A stretch of DNA of 19,988 nucleotides from JABMPO01 sp964539785. GTDB taxonomy: Bacteria > Fidelibacterota > Marinisomatia > Marinisomatales > TCS56. The stretch is taken from assembly GCA_964539785.1 (NCBI GenBank), contig CAZIJQ010000050.1:1-19988 (forward strand), given 5' to 3'. Positions 6,834-15,524 of this stretch are shown one piece after another; the stretch's first letter is position 1; each line of letters begins with the position of its first letter. The notes under the pieces are model-generated. The model was not told where the DNA came from, searched no databases, and saw nothing but the letters and a program-made list of their open reading frames with translations. Position numbers and translations under genes: made by a program.

Positions 6834-9269
6834 ATGAAATACGGTTACTTCGATGATCGGGCAAAAGAATATGTCATTACCGATCCCAAGACTCCCTTCC
6901 CATGGATTAATTATCTTGGCAATCAGGATTTTTTCTCCATAATATCAAATACTGGTGGTGGATATTCTTTTTATCGCGATGCTCGTCTGAGACGTATAAC
7001 ACGGTACCGTTATAATAATATACCCATAGATAACGGGGGGAAATACTTCTATATAAAGGATGGTGAAGATGTCTGGTCCCCTGGATGGAAACCCGTTCAA
7101 GCCCCATTAGAAAAGTATTGCTGTCGGCATGGTCTTGGATACACCATCCTGAGCTCGGAATTCAATTCAGTAAAGGCTGACTTGTTGAATTTTATTCCAT
7201 TGGGACTTGATGGGGAAGTACAGCAGTTGCAACTAACAAATAATGGGGCTGAAACAAAAAACCTGCATATATACTCGTTAGTTGAATTTTGTCTATGGGA
7301 TGCCCTCGATGATATGACCAATTTTCAACGCAACTTGTCCATCGGAGAGGTTGAAGTTGAAGAATCGGTTATCTACCATACTACCGGATACAATGAACGT
7401 AGAAATCATTTTGCTTTTCATTCTGTTAATCATCCCACAGATGGATTTGAAACGGACCGTGACACATTTTTCGGATTGAATAATGGCTGGGAAAATCCAG
7501 AAGTTGTATTAACTGGTCAATCTAAAAATTCAATTGCCCAAGGGTGGTCACCGATCGGTTCACATCATCTCTCTTTCACCTTGGTTCCTGGTGAATCTAC
7601 AACCCTAATTTTTATACTTGGATATGTTGAAAATCCTGAAGAGGATAAATGGGAAGCCCCCGGGTCAATCAATAAATCCAAAGCAAAGCGAATGATTAGT
7701 CAGTTCCAGGATCCAAATACAGTTGAAGAAGCTTTGGCGGAACTCAAAGAACATTTTTCGGATCTATTATCTGTACATCAACTAAATAGCGCAGAATCAA
7801 AATTGGACAGGATGGTAAATACTTGGAATCCCTACCAGTGTCTGGTTAACTATTACATGTCGCGTAGCGCTTCTTACTTTGAATCGGGTATCGGTCGTGG
7901 AATCGGATTTAGAGACTCCAATCAAGATGTTATCGGGTATGTTCATCTCGTTCCAGAAAAAGCCCGCGATCGGATTCTTGATCTGGCATCTATCCAGTTT
8001 GATGATGGGAGTGTCTCCCACCAGTATCAACCATTAACCAAAAAGGGAAACGAGAATATCGGATCGAATTTTAATGACGATCCGCTATGGTTGATTCTGT
8101 CTACGATGGCTTACATTAAAGAAACAGGGGATTGGGCAGTTCTAGATGAACCCGTCCTGTTTCATGGGAATCTCAACAATAAAGCGTCCTTATTCGAGCA
8201 TCTGAAACGAGCTTTCTATCAGGTTGTAGATAATGTTGGTCCAAATGGGTTACCCAGGATTGGCCGAGCTGACTGGAATGATTGCTTGAATCTCAACAGT
8301 TTTTCAACTGACCCTGATGAATCATTCCAAACAGCTAGTAATAAATCCAGAGGATCTGCCGAATCGGTTATGATTGCTGCAATGGTAGTTCTTTTTGGTG
8401 CTGACTTCGTGAAAATGTGCCGTCAGAAAAAACTGAAGGATGATGCGGATCGTGCGGAATCCTGTATAAATCAAATGGAAAAGACCATCAACCGGGCAGG
8501 GTGGGACGGCCAATGGTTCCTTCGGGCTTATGATTATGAAGGTAATAAAGTTGGCAGCAAAGAATGTGAAGAAGGAAAAATATTTATCGAATCACAAGGA
8601 TTCTGTGTCATGGCCGGGATTGGCCTAAAGGACGGAAAGGCCCAAACCGCGCTTCACTCTGTCAAGAAATACTTAGCCTGTGATTATGGAATTGTACTCA
8701 CTCATCCTGCATTTACTAAATATCAAATAAACCTCGGCGAGATCACAACTTATCCGCCGGGATATAAAGAGAATGCGGGTGTATTCTGTCATACCAATCC
8801 CTGGATCATTATTGCTGAAACTTTATTAGGAAATGGAGATCAGGCTTTCGATTATTACTGTCGAAACGCCCCAGCTTATCTGCAGGAAATAAGTGATTTG
8901 CACAAAACCGAACCTTATGTATATGCTCAAATGATTTCTGGGAAGGACTCACCCAAACCGGGAGAAGCCAAGAATTCATGGCTTACCGGTGCTGCCGCCT
9001 GGAATTACTACGCTATCAGTCAGTTTATTCTGGGAATTAGACCTGATTGGGATGGATTACTGATCGATCCTTGTATTCCTAAGTCCTGGAGTGGCTATAC
9101 AGTAAAGCGGAAATTTCGACAGGCAACCTACACCATACATATAAGAAACCCCAAACATGTTAACCGGGGAATTAAAACCATCAAGGTCGATGGTCAACCA
9201 ATCGCCGATAACTTACTGCCGGTTTATTCCGATAATAAGGAACATCTTGTGGAAGTAGTTATGGGGTGA
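6834..9269 (+). CDS. Cellobiose phosphorylase (GH94)
   Basis: An 811-residue cytoplasmic enzyme that converts cellobiose and phosphate to alpha-glucose-1-phosphate and glucose. It matches the classical cellobiose phosphorylases of Cellulomonas and Clostridium along its whole length in my recollection: MKYGYFDDRAKEYVI at the start, PWINYLG near 23-29, GGYSFYRDARLRRITRYRYN at 42-61, GRGIGFRDSNQD at 354-365 (substrate-binding Arg360-Asp361), the catalytic loop IGRADWNDCLNLN at 476-488 with general acid Asp483, WDGQWFLRAYD, and YPPGYKENAGVFCHTNPW near the phosphate site. All key residues are present and the length is within a few residues of the family's usual 820. It is transcribed divergently from the symporter operon. 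Its ribosome binding site is poor (AAGTTGA). It should process cellobiose released from glucan or glucomannan, while the minus-strand GH94 paralog takes something else. Confidence 0.96.
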   Translation: MKYGYFDDRAKEYVITDPKTPFPWINYLGNQDFFSIISNTGGGYSFYRDARLRRITRYRYNNIPIDNGGKYFYIKDGEDVWSPGWKPVQAPLEKYCCRHGLGYTILSSEFNSVKADLLNFIPLGLDGEVQQLQLTNNGAETKNLHIYSLVEFCLWDALDDMTNFQRNLSIGEVEVEESVIYHTTGYNERRNHFAFHSVNHPTDGFETDRDTFFGLNNGWENPEVVLTGQSKNSIAQGWSPIGSHHLSFTLVPGESTTLIFILGYVENPEEDKWEAPGSINKSKAKRMISQFQDPNTVEEALAELKEHFSDLLSVHQLNSAESKLDRMVNTWNPYQCLVNYYMSRSASYFESGIGRGIGFRDSNQDVIGYVHLVPEKARDRILDLASIQFDDGSVSHQYQPLTKKGNENIGSNFNDDPLWLILSTMAYIKETGDWAVLDEPVLFHGNLNNKASLFEHLKRAFYQVVDNVGPNGLPRIGRADWNDCLNLNSFSTDPDESFQTASNKSRGSAESVMIAAMVVLFGADFVKMCRQKKLKDDADRAESCINQMEKTINRAGWDGQWFLRAYDYEGNKVGSKECEEGKIFIESQGFCVMAGIGLKDGKAQTALHSVKKYLACDYGIVLTHPAFTKYQINLGEITTYPPGYKENAGVFCHTNPWIIIAETLLGNGDQAFDYYCRNAPAYLQEISDLHKTEPYVYAQMISGKDSPKPGEAKNSWLTGAAAWNYYAISQFILGIRPDWDGLLIDPCIPKSWSGYTVKRKFRQATYTIHIRNPKHVNRGIKTIKVDGQPIADNLLPVYSDNKEHLVEVVMG

Positions 9270-9504
9270 TAATCAGCTAATTAGACTATTACTGTTTTCC
9301 AGTCTTAGCACGATATTCGTGTACTACAAGACAATTAAACCTCCCGCAAATGCGAATTTCAAAGCTGCCTGGTAAGCGCCCGGCGTTGATTTGGTTGAAA
9401 GCCACAATCTAATTGTCAATTCAATTGTCTACGCTCTCACGACACAGTTAGTGAGGAGGTGGAAAATTAAGTATACGAGTGCTAAACGGCCTATGACTCT
9501 GGCG
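9270..9504. other. Gap between convergent genes, with small hairpins
   Basis: The 235 bases between the convergent cellobiose phosphorylase and symporter genes contain no supported gene. A compound hairpin at 9302-9332 pairs GTCTT with AAGAC outside and CACGA with TCGTG inside; short repeats CGCA/TGCG (9345-9354) and CTCAC/GTGAG follow. None has a T-run, so a terminator role is only possible, not shown. Confidence 0.4.
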
Positions 9505-11295
9505 CTAATCAATCGTTAACCTGTTATACCATGTTTTTTTCAAAAGGAAGCTGGTCACAATTAAAACAAAAATGGTAATCCACATTTGTTGATATTCCTT
9601 GATGATCAGGTATATTGGAGCAAGAACCAAGGTCATTTGCCAGACAATACCGATTCCCACATTCATTAAATCACGGGCTGCACTGGAATCAAGTATAAAG
9701 GATGGATTTTCTGCTTTCACCAAATTGTATACCGGTTTCCAGAATCCCCATGGTCTTACCTGGCGGTAAAACAATTTAAGAACCTCAATATCATCAGCGT
9801 CCGTCATTAAACTCCCAATTACACAGGCAATGCCAGATGCCGCCATAATATAGGGAAAAGCCTGTAAAGGATCCATCCCGGGAAACAGGATGGGAACCAG
9901 CATCGCTGAAACCACCCCAATAATCATTCCCCCAAAATATCCATAGCCGTTGAACCGCCACCAATGCCATTTGAGAATATTTGGCACTGCGAATCCCCCC
10001 CACAATCCGGAAACGATCCACTGCATGGCGGAATGGATTGATTGGGCCATGGAACCAAAAAGGATTCCCACGATTACGATTAACACGGACGCTGCGTAAC
10101 TCATCAATATGTATTGGCGGTTCGTACCATTTTTGCGAATATAGCGTTTGTAAATATCATTGACCAAATAAGCAGCTCCGGCATTCACTGTCGAATCAAA
10201 AGTAGACATATATGCCGCCAGCAATCCTGCAATGATCAGACCCGTTACTCCAACTGGAATAAAATTGTTTACTACATAAGGCATGATCAATTCAAAGTCG
10301 ATAGAATCGCCCATGAATTGTAAATGGTCACTGAAAAAAACCAGTCCTAAAACAGTGATGGCAGCAATCATCAACCAGCGGGGAAAGAGAGCAATGGACA
10401 CCAGTCCGCTCATCAACGATGATTCCTTCGGACTCCGGGTTGCCAACACCCGCTGCATATCATAATTGGGCGCGGTTCCGGCCATGCTGTTCAAGATGCC
10501 TTTAATAATGATCATCATAATAATGATCGTAAAGAAATTATAGCCATCCAGATCGATACGTCCATTCACCGCCGGGATCAGAGAACTCCAATCAAGGTTT
10601 AACTCCCAACCAAAGAAAAATTGTTTCCAGCCGGCCGGCACTACCGCGGTCAGTTGATCCGGAGATACTTTGACAAAGGCAATGACGGCCAGAATTACCG
10701 AGGTAATGGTGAGAATCACAAACTGGATTACATCCGTTATTACCACACTATACATTCCCCCCAATATTACATAGATGGTAGTAATGGTCATGAGGATGAT
10801 TGCGTAGGTGGACGGTAACCAGTCAAAGGGAAAGAATACGGAAGCAAAGCGGCCAATCCCCTGGAAGGCATAGATAAGGTATCCAATAACCATAACCAGG
10901 GCAAAAATCACTACGCTGAGGCGCGATAATTCCGCCCCCCGTCCTTTTCCAAACCGAGTACCGATCCATTCCGCACCGGTAATGACATTCGAACGTCGAA
11001 TCCAGCGTGCGAGATAGATCATGAGAAAAATTTGATTAAAAGTCGGCCACAGCCATGGTAACCAAGCCCCTTTCAAACCATAGATAAATAATATAGTTAC
11101 CAGCCACATCGTACCCGTGATATCGAACATCGAAGAGGCGTTTGACATCCCCAGGTAATACCATGGGATTCTACGACCGCCTAAGAAATAGGATTCGATA
11201 CCCTGGCTGGCTCGTTTCCGAATATAGACTCCGGCAAGAACAACAAGAATCAGGTAAGCCCCAATAATCGCGATATCAATAGTATGTAAGCTCAT
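9505..11295 (-). CDS. Sodium:solute symporter (SSS family), probable Na+/sugar cotransporter
   Basis: A 596-residue membrane protein of the SSS (SLC5-like, LeuT-fold) family, with roughly 13-15 hydrophobic segments. It opens with an early membrane helix (DIAIIGAYLILVVLAGVYI), then YFLGGRRIPWYYLGMSNASSMFDITGTMW, the usual SSS region of helix 1 near the sodium site. GLLAAYMSTFDSTVNAGAAYLVNDIY near residues 360-385 is the conserved Na2-site helix 8 motif with its Ser/Thr residues, followed by the family's cytoplasmic YKRYIRK. Sodium-driven uptake of a sugar or other small polar solute is likely, but the substrate cannot be named. It is the last gene of the minus-strand cluster, 110 bases after the small DUF5989-like gene, and converges on the cellobiose phosphorylase gene. 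It could serve either neighbour group or stand alone. Confidence 0.92.
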   Translation of the reverse strand: MSLHTIDIAIIGAYLILVVLAGVYIRKRASQGIESYFLGGRRIPWYYLGMSNASSMFDITGTMWLVTILFIYGLKGAWLPWLWPTFNQIFLMIYLARWIRRSNVITGAEWIGTRFGKGRGAELSRLSVVIFALVMVIGYLIYAFQGIGRFASVFFPFDWLPSTYAIILMTITTIYVILGGMYSVVITDVIQFVILTITSVILAVIAFVKVSPDQLTAVVPAGWKQFFFGWELNLDWSSLIPAVNGRIDLDGYNFFTIIIMMIIIKGILNSMAGTAPNYDMQRVLATRSPKESSLMSGLVSIALFPRWLMIAAITVLGLVFFSDHLQFMGDSIDFELIMPYVVNNFIPVGVTGLIIAGLLAAYMSTFDSTVNAGAAYLVNDIYKRYIRKNGTNRQYILMSYAASVLIVIVGILFGSMAQSIHSAMQWIVSGLWGGFAVPNILKWHWWRFNGYGYFGGMIIGVVSAMLVPILFPGMDPLQAFPYIMAASGIACVIGSLMTDADDIEVLKLFYRQVRPWGFWKPVYNLVKAENPSFILDSSAARDLMNVGIGIVWQMTLVLAPIYLIIKEYQQMWITIFVLIVTSFLLKKTWYNRLTID

Positions 11296-11405
11296 TCTTT
11301 CAATTATCCCTTGTATTTATTTCAATGCCAATAGCTGATCATCAATTACCGACCAACCTGTCATACACAAACCCCGTTAAGTGTTTTGATACTCATCAGA
11401 TCATC

Positions 11406-11564
11406 TTAAAAAAGTGTATAAATAAAAGGAGCGATCGCAGATCCCTCGGTCAATACAATGATAAGTCCAAGAAGAAGCAGAAAAAAAATGATTGGAGCCA
11501 GCCACCATTTTTTCCTTATTTTCAAATAATCCCAGAATTCCGAAAGAATCGATAGTTTACTCAT
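11406..11564 (-). CDS. DUF5989-like small membrane protein (52 aa)
   Basis: A 52-residue gene not covered by ordinary length cut-offs. It reads MSKLSILSEFWDYLKIRKKW, then a single hydrophobic helix from about residue 21 to 38, and ends GSAIAPFIYTLF. The amphipathic basic start, one membrane helix and the C-terminal SAIAPFIYTLF are the features I associate with the DUF5989 family, which often sits next to SxtJ and carbamoyltransferase genes. It begins 25 bases after the SxtJ-like stop on the same strand. ATG at 11564 is used; an in-frame GTG three codons upstream is an alternative, with AAAGG before both. Function unknown; the context suggests a small membrane partner of the SxtJ-like protein or carbamoyltransferase. 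Confidence 0.85.
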   Translation of the reverse strand: MSKLSILSEFWDYLKIRKKWWLAPIIFFLLLLGLIIVLTEGSAIAPFIYTLF

Positions 11565-11589
11565 CCTACGCACATGCCTTTCAATTTAG

Positions 11590-12021
11590 TTAAAATTGTT
11601 TAAGATATCGATCTGAATCTTTATGCTCACTGGCAAGGTAATTCCAATAACTCGGATTCGTTAATTTCCATTTCAGGTTTATAAAGCGTTCACCGAACAA
11701 TTTCAGAATTACTCCAATTGGCATGAAAATGATAAAATACAGCAGGCCTAAAATAATCCTCGTCATTATCAAGGCTAAGATATTGGCCAAGATCATCCAA
11801 GCCTTATACAGCGGTTTTAATACTTTCGGCATCGAGATGGCCACTATAATTAATACCAAACCAGCAATCCAACTTATTTGAAAGGTCATTCGTTCCTTGT
11901 ACAACAGGTACCCGCCCAGGATTGCCAGAATCACACCCAGCGTAAGCGCAAATTTACGGATATCTTTGTCTGTACTTTCTCCAGGTTTTAATTCTTCAAG
12001 CAGCGCTTTAATCAAGTACAA
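11590..12021 (-). CDS. SxtJ-like integral membrane protein
   Basis: A 143-residue membrane protein with hydrophobic segments near 25-42, 46-64 and 72-107, a charged N-terminus (LLEELKPGESTDKDIRKFALTLG) and a polar C-terminal tail. The start, the KPLYKAWM stretch and the length fit the SxtJ family, named after a protein of unknown role in the saxitoxin gene cluster. Its start overlaps the end of the carbamoyltransferase gene by 14 bases, which indicates translational coupling. No catalytic motif can be seen. By context it probably works with the carbamoyltransferase at the cytoplasmic membrane. Confidence 0.85.
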   Translation of the reverse strand: MYLIKALLEELKPGESTDKDIRKFALTLGVILAILGGYLLYKERMTFQISWIAGLVLIIVAISMPKVLKPLYKAWMILANILALIMTRIILGLLYFIIFMPIGVILKLFGERFINLKWKLTNPSYWNYLASEHKDSDRYLKQF

Positions 12022-13822
12022 TCTCCTTCCGCCAATCAGTATCTTCTTTCAGTGGCTTCTGGGTGCGTTTATCCAGCAAATAATTACCAAGTACCAGATA
12101 ATCCATCTCTGTACGCATAAAGCAGAGATAGGCATCCTCAGGTGAGCAGACAATCGGTTCACCTCTGACGTTAAAGGATGTGTTAACAATTACAGGGCAA
12201 TCATTTTGCTTATGAAACTCCGAAAGCAACTGATGATAACGCGAATTGGTCTGCCGATGGACCGATTGAATTCGTGCGGAATAATCAACATGGCTAACCG
12301 CTGGGATATCCGATCTGACAACATTAAGTTTTTCTAAACCAAAATAATTTTTCTGTTCAGCATCCATCTTGACCTGATGCTCTTTTGTGATATCAGCCAC
12401 CAGCAACATATAGGGACTTTGACGATCAAGATCGAAATAATCTGAAATATTTTCACTCAGCACCGATGGAGCAAACGGTCTGAAACTTTCCCGATACTTG
12501 ATTTTCAGATTCATCGTTTTCTGCATCTTAGCCGAACGTGCATCACCAATAATGGAACGTGCTCCCAAGGCTCTTGGGCCGAATTCCATCCTACCCTGAA
12601 ACCAGCCAATAACATTCTCACTGGCGATCAATTCAGCAATCTTACAAACTAATTCCTGGTCACTCAACTTAATGAACGGATAGTGATTGGATTCAAGGAA
12701 ACTTTCAATTTGGCGGTTACTATACTCTGGCCCGAGAAAAGATCCTTTCATCGAATCTAAGCATTCTGCCTGGCGCTGATTCCCCAAGTATTGATACCAA
12801 GCAAATAGAGCTGCCCCAACGGCACCGCCGGCATCGCCCGCCGCAGGCTGTATCCAGATATCCTTAAAAAGTTTGGTTCGGAGTAACTTACCATTCGCCA
12901 CACAATTCAGGGCTACACCGCCCGCCAAACAAAGATTGTCCAAACCGGTTTCATGCTTTAAATGAATCGCTATTTTAATAAATATTTCTTCTGCCACTTC
13001 CTGTACGGATCTGGCCAAGTCCATATGCTTTTGGGTCAACTTACTCTCTGGTCGCCGGGGTGGCCCGCCGATCAGAGCGTTGAATTTCCGATTCGTCATT
13101 GTCAAACCGGCGCAATAATCGAAATATTCCATATTCATTCTAAACGAACCGTCATCCCGAACATCGATCAAGTGTTGATAGATCAAATCTTTATATTTCG
13201 GTTCACCGTAAGGAGCCAATCCCATGACCTTATATTCACCTGAATTCACCCGGAACCCGGTATAATAGGTAAAGGCTGAATATAAAAGTCCGAGGGAATG
13301 GGGAAAATGAATATCGGCCAGGATTTGAATCCTGTTATTCTTTCCGGTCCCGAAACTGGTTGTGACCCACTCGCCTACTCCATCCATCGTGATAAATGCA
13401 GCTTCCTGGAAAGGTGATGGGAAAAAGGCCGATGCGGCGTGTGATTCGTGGTGCTCCGTGAAAATAAGCTGTCCAGAGAATCCCAAATTTTCCCTTATCA
13501 TATCCTTGAGCCAGAGTTTCTTTTTAATCCATAGGGGCATCGCTTTTAAAAAGGACTTGATCCCTAAAGGAGTATAGGAAAGATAGGTTTCCAGAATACG
13601 TTCGAATTTCAAGAACGGCTTCTCATAAAATACAACATATTCCACTTCCGTACTGGAAATTCTGGCATAAGTAAGACAAAAATCAATTGCGTTCTTTGGG
13701 AATGAATGATCGTGTTTTATCCGCGTGAACCGCTCTTCCTGGGCGGCGGCAATGATCTCGCCGTCTCGAATTAGGCAGGCGGCACTATCATGATAATAGA
13801 ATGATAATCCTAAAATATACAA
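12008..13822 (-). CDS. NodU/TobZ-type O-carbamoyltransferase
   Basis: A 604-residue cytoplasmic enzyme that should transfer a carbamoyl group from carbamoyl phosphate, via carbamoyl-adenylate, to a hydroxyl of a sugar or other small molecule. The N-terminal Kae1-like domain starts YILGLSFYYHDSAACLI (His11) and carries EHHESHAASAF at 123-133, whose His residues bind metal in the family, then MDGVGEW (146-152), GEYKVMGLAPYG (195-206), LAGGVALNCVANGKL (298-312) and PAAGDAGGAVGAA (325-337). The C-terminal domain has FGPRALGARSI (413-423), FRPFAPSVL and NTSFN (547-551). All blocks are intact. The gene starts with TTG, preceded by AAGGAAAG 8 bases upstream and followed at once by the conserved N-terminus. 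The gap to the preceding AGE-like stop is 14 bases. The acceptor is unknown. Confidence 0.95.
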   Translation of the reverse strand: MYILGLSFYYHDSAACLIRDGEIIAAAQEERFTRIKHDHSFPKNAIDFCLTYARISSTEVEYVVFYEKPFLKFERILETYLSYTPLGIKSFLKAMPLWIKKKLWLKDMIRENLGFSGQLIFTEHHESHAASAFFPSPFQEAAFITMDGVGEWVTTSFGTGKNNRIQILADIHFPHSLGLLYSAFTYYTGFRVNSGEYKVMGLAPYGEPKYKDLIYQHLIDVRDDGSFRMNMEYFDYCAGLTMTNRKFNALIGGPPRRPESKLTQKHMDLARSVQEVAEEIFIKIAIHLKHETGLDNLCLAGGVALNCVANGKLLRTKLFKDIWIQPAAGDAGGAVGAALFAWYQYLGNQRQAECLDSMKGSFLGPEYSNRQIESFLESNHYPFIKLSDQELVCKIAELIASENVIGWFQGRMEFGPRALGARSIIGDARSAKMQKTMNLKIKYRESFRPFAPSVLSENISDYFDLDRQSPYMLLVADITKEHQVKMDAEQKNYFGLEKLNVVRSDIPAVSHVDYSARIQSVHRQTNSRYHQLLSEFHKQNDCPVIVNTSFNVRGEPIVCSPEDAYLCFMRTEMDYLVLGNYLLDKRTQKPLKEDTDWRKEIVLD

Positions 13823-13836
13823 TTAGACGACTTTCC

Positions 13837-15522
13837 TTACTTCATCAGTATCATTTTTTTTGTCAGCATTTTATCACCGGTTTTAATTATGTAAAAATAA
13901 ACACCGCTGGCTAAATGATCTGCATTAAATTCAATTTGATAGAAACCTGGTTCCTGTTTTTTATTCACCAGATCAACTATTTTTTGGCCAGTGACATTAT
14001 AAATACTTAGTTTGATATCATTGGATTGGTGTAACTCATAGCTAATTGTAGTCGTCGGATTGAACGGATTCGGATAATTTTGCAATAAAGAATATGAACT
14101 GGGAATTGCCGATTGCTCATGCTGAGTAATTACAGTCAACGGACTGCTATTTTCAAAAGTTACATAGAAGATACCGCCTACTCCTTCGGCAAGATTCAGT
14201 GTACGACTCTCTGAATCAAAGTTGGAAAATGGTTCGCCGTCTAAAATCACCGCAGTGATATTCAATAATGAATCTTCAATCGCAATCGGATACAGCAAAA
14301 TCTGTCGGGCACTGTCGGTAGGTTCAAAATAATAATAAAGCGAAGCGGGATTCCTGTGGTAATAAAGGTTACTGTAAAGATACATGTAATAGCCCAACTC
14401 TGTGGAGTGGTAGCCGGCTTTATAATAGTCTCCTTTATCGGTTCCAGAGCTGGGACTGCGGTAGACATCACCATAGACGTGGTCGACGCAAGTATCCATG
14501 AAATAGTCAATCTGGTTATCGGCAAAGTCCAGGTAGTTCTCATCACCGGTAATATAATACACCATCATTCCAGCGGTAAAAGCCTGTTCCCATTCCCACC
14601 ACTGACCATAATAATATATATTGCTCTGCGCAATGACATCATCCAGAATTATGGTCGTAGCTGTAATATATTCTGCATTCGGCTCAATTAAATATGCTCT
14701 GGCTAAACACCAGGCCGCTTTTAGCATATGACCCGTAAATAAAAAAGAATTATAGTCCGACTCTACCCAATCAGAATCAAAGATTTCCGCAAAACCATAG
14801 GAATAATGGTCCATCGTAGGCACCAGATGTTCAACAATGTTATCTGCCAATTGTAGCAGACGCGATTTGAAATCCCCGTCCCGAGTCAATAGATATAAAG
14901 GTAATCCATTGGTTGTAATTCCATCCACTGTTGGTGTAAAACCCTTACCATTGAGATTTGTCCAATCATCATTTGCTCTGTCATAATAACCCAGAAAACC
15001 ATTTCTTGAATCCCAGAGATGATCGTCCAGAGATTGAAACCCCCTCATCAGGTATTCATAATCAATTTCACGAGCATTAGCTTCCCACATGGCAGCAATG
15101 CCGACCATGGCATAATGCTGAGTAAAGGACCACTTACCTGCTTCTCTATCATCCCAGCCGTCATTAACAGTATCCCAATAGGTATCATACATGAAATCTA
15201 AGGCGGCTCTTCCATATACCAGATAGGTTGTGTCTCCTGTCATCTGGAAACCGCGAGCCATTGCATATGCGTCTCTGGTTTGGGTTAGAAGATATTTCTC
15301 GGAATTGATTGGTGTACCATCTTCACTTACATTGGTAAAGAAGCCGCCATTCACGTTGTCGTAGGCATTTAACCATAGGTTTGCACAACTATCAACAAAA
15401 CCAATATTTAAATCGGGATTGAGAATATATGGGCAATCAATCTCAACCTGAGCATCCAGCGCAAAGACCAGAAACATGTTGAGCCAAATTATTTTACTTC
15501 TTATTGCTTGAAATCTGCTCAT
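13837..15522 (-). CDS. Secreted AGE-superfamily (alpha/alpha)6-barrel protein with type IX sorting domain
   Basis: A 561-residue exported protein. Residues 1-24 form a signal peptide with a likely cut after LDA. Residues about 40-395 look like an N-acylglucosamine / cellobiose 2-epimerase type (alpha/alpha)6 barrel: LTQTRDAYAMARGFQMTGD (79-97), TGHMLKAAW (263-271), GQWWEWEQAF...YITGDENYLD (306-332) and KAGYHSTELGYY (368-379). His265 and His372 align with the catalytic histidines of that superfamily. However, the Glu three residues after the first histidine in epimerases (GHxxE) is Lys268 here, and the WWxxxE glutamate appears to be Gln313, so ordinary epimerase activity is doubtful. Residues 400-460 form a linker and 473-561 a Por-type C-terminal sorting domain with NYPNPFNPTT (482-491). 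It starts 2 bases after the SGNH stop, using the GAGG at the end of that gene. Epimerase, glycan-binding protein or hydrolase are all possible. Confidence 0.85.
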   Translation of the reverse strand: MSRFQAIRSKIIWLNMFLVFALDAQVEIDCPYILNPDLNIGFVDSCANLWLNAYDNVNGGFFTNVSEDGTPINSEKYLLTQTRDAYAMARGFQMTGDTTYLVYGRAALDFMYDTYWDTVNDGWDDREAGKWSFTQHYAMVGIAAMWEANAREIDYEYLMRGFQSLDDHLWDSRNGFLGYYDRANDDWTNLNGKGFTPTVDGITTNGLPLYLLTRDGDFKSRLLQLADNIVEHLVPTMDHYSYGFAEIFDSDWVESDYNSFLFTGHMLKAAWCLARAYLIEPNAEYITATTIILDDVIAQSNIYYYGQWWEWEQAFTAGMMVYYITGDENYLDFADNQIDYFMDTCVDHVYGDVYRSPSSGTDKGDYYKAGYHSTELGYYMYLYSNLYYHRNPASLYYYFEPTDSARQILLYPIAIEDSLLNITAVILDGEPFSNFDSESRTLNLAEGVGGIFYVTFENSSPLTVITQHEQSAIPSSYSLLQNYPNPFNPTTTISYELHQSNDIKLSIYNVTGQKIVDLVNKKQEPGFYQIEFNADHLASGVYFYIIKTGDKMLTKKMILMK

Positions 15523-15524
15523 AA

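Noticed and set aside
6659..9386. Shared word GCCCGGCGT near 6659 and 9378
   Set aside because: The match is under ten bases with unrelated flanks; not enough for a repeat or regulatory motif.
11325..11555. 76-residue plus-strand open frame
   Set aside because: It lies opposite the DUF5989-like gene, has no ribosome binding site and has an unlikely Lys/Gln/Pro-rich composition produced by the antisense of that gene.
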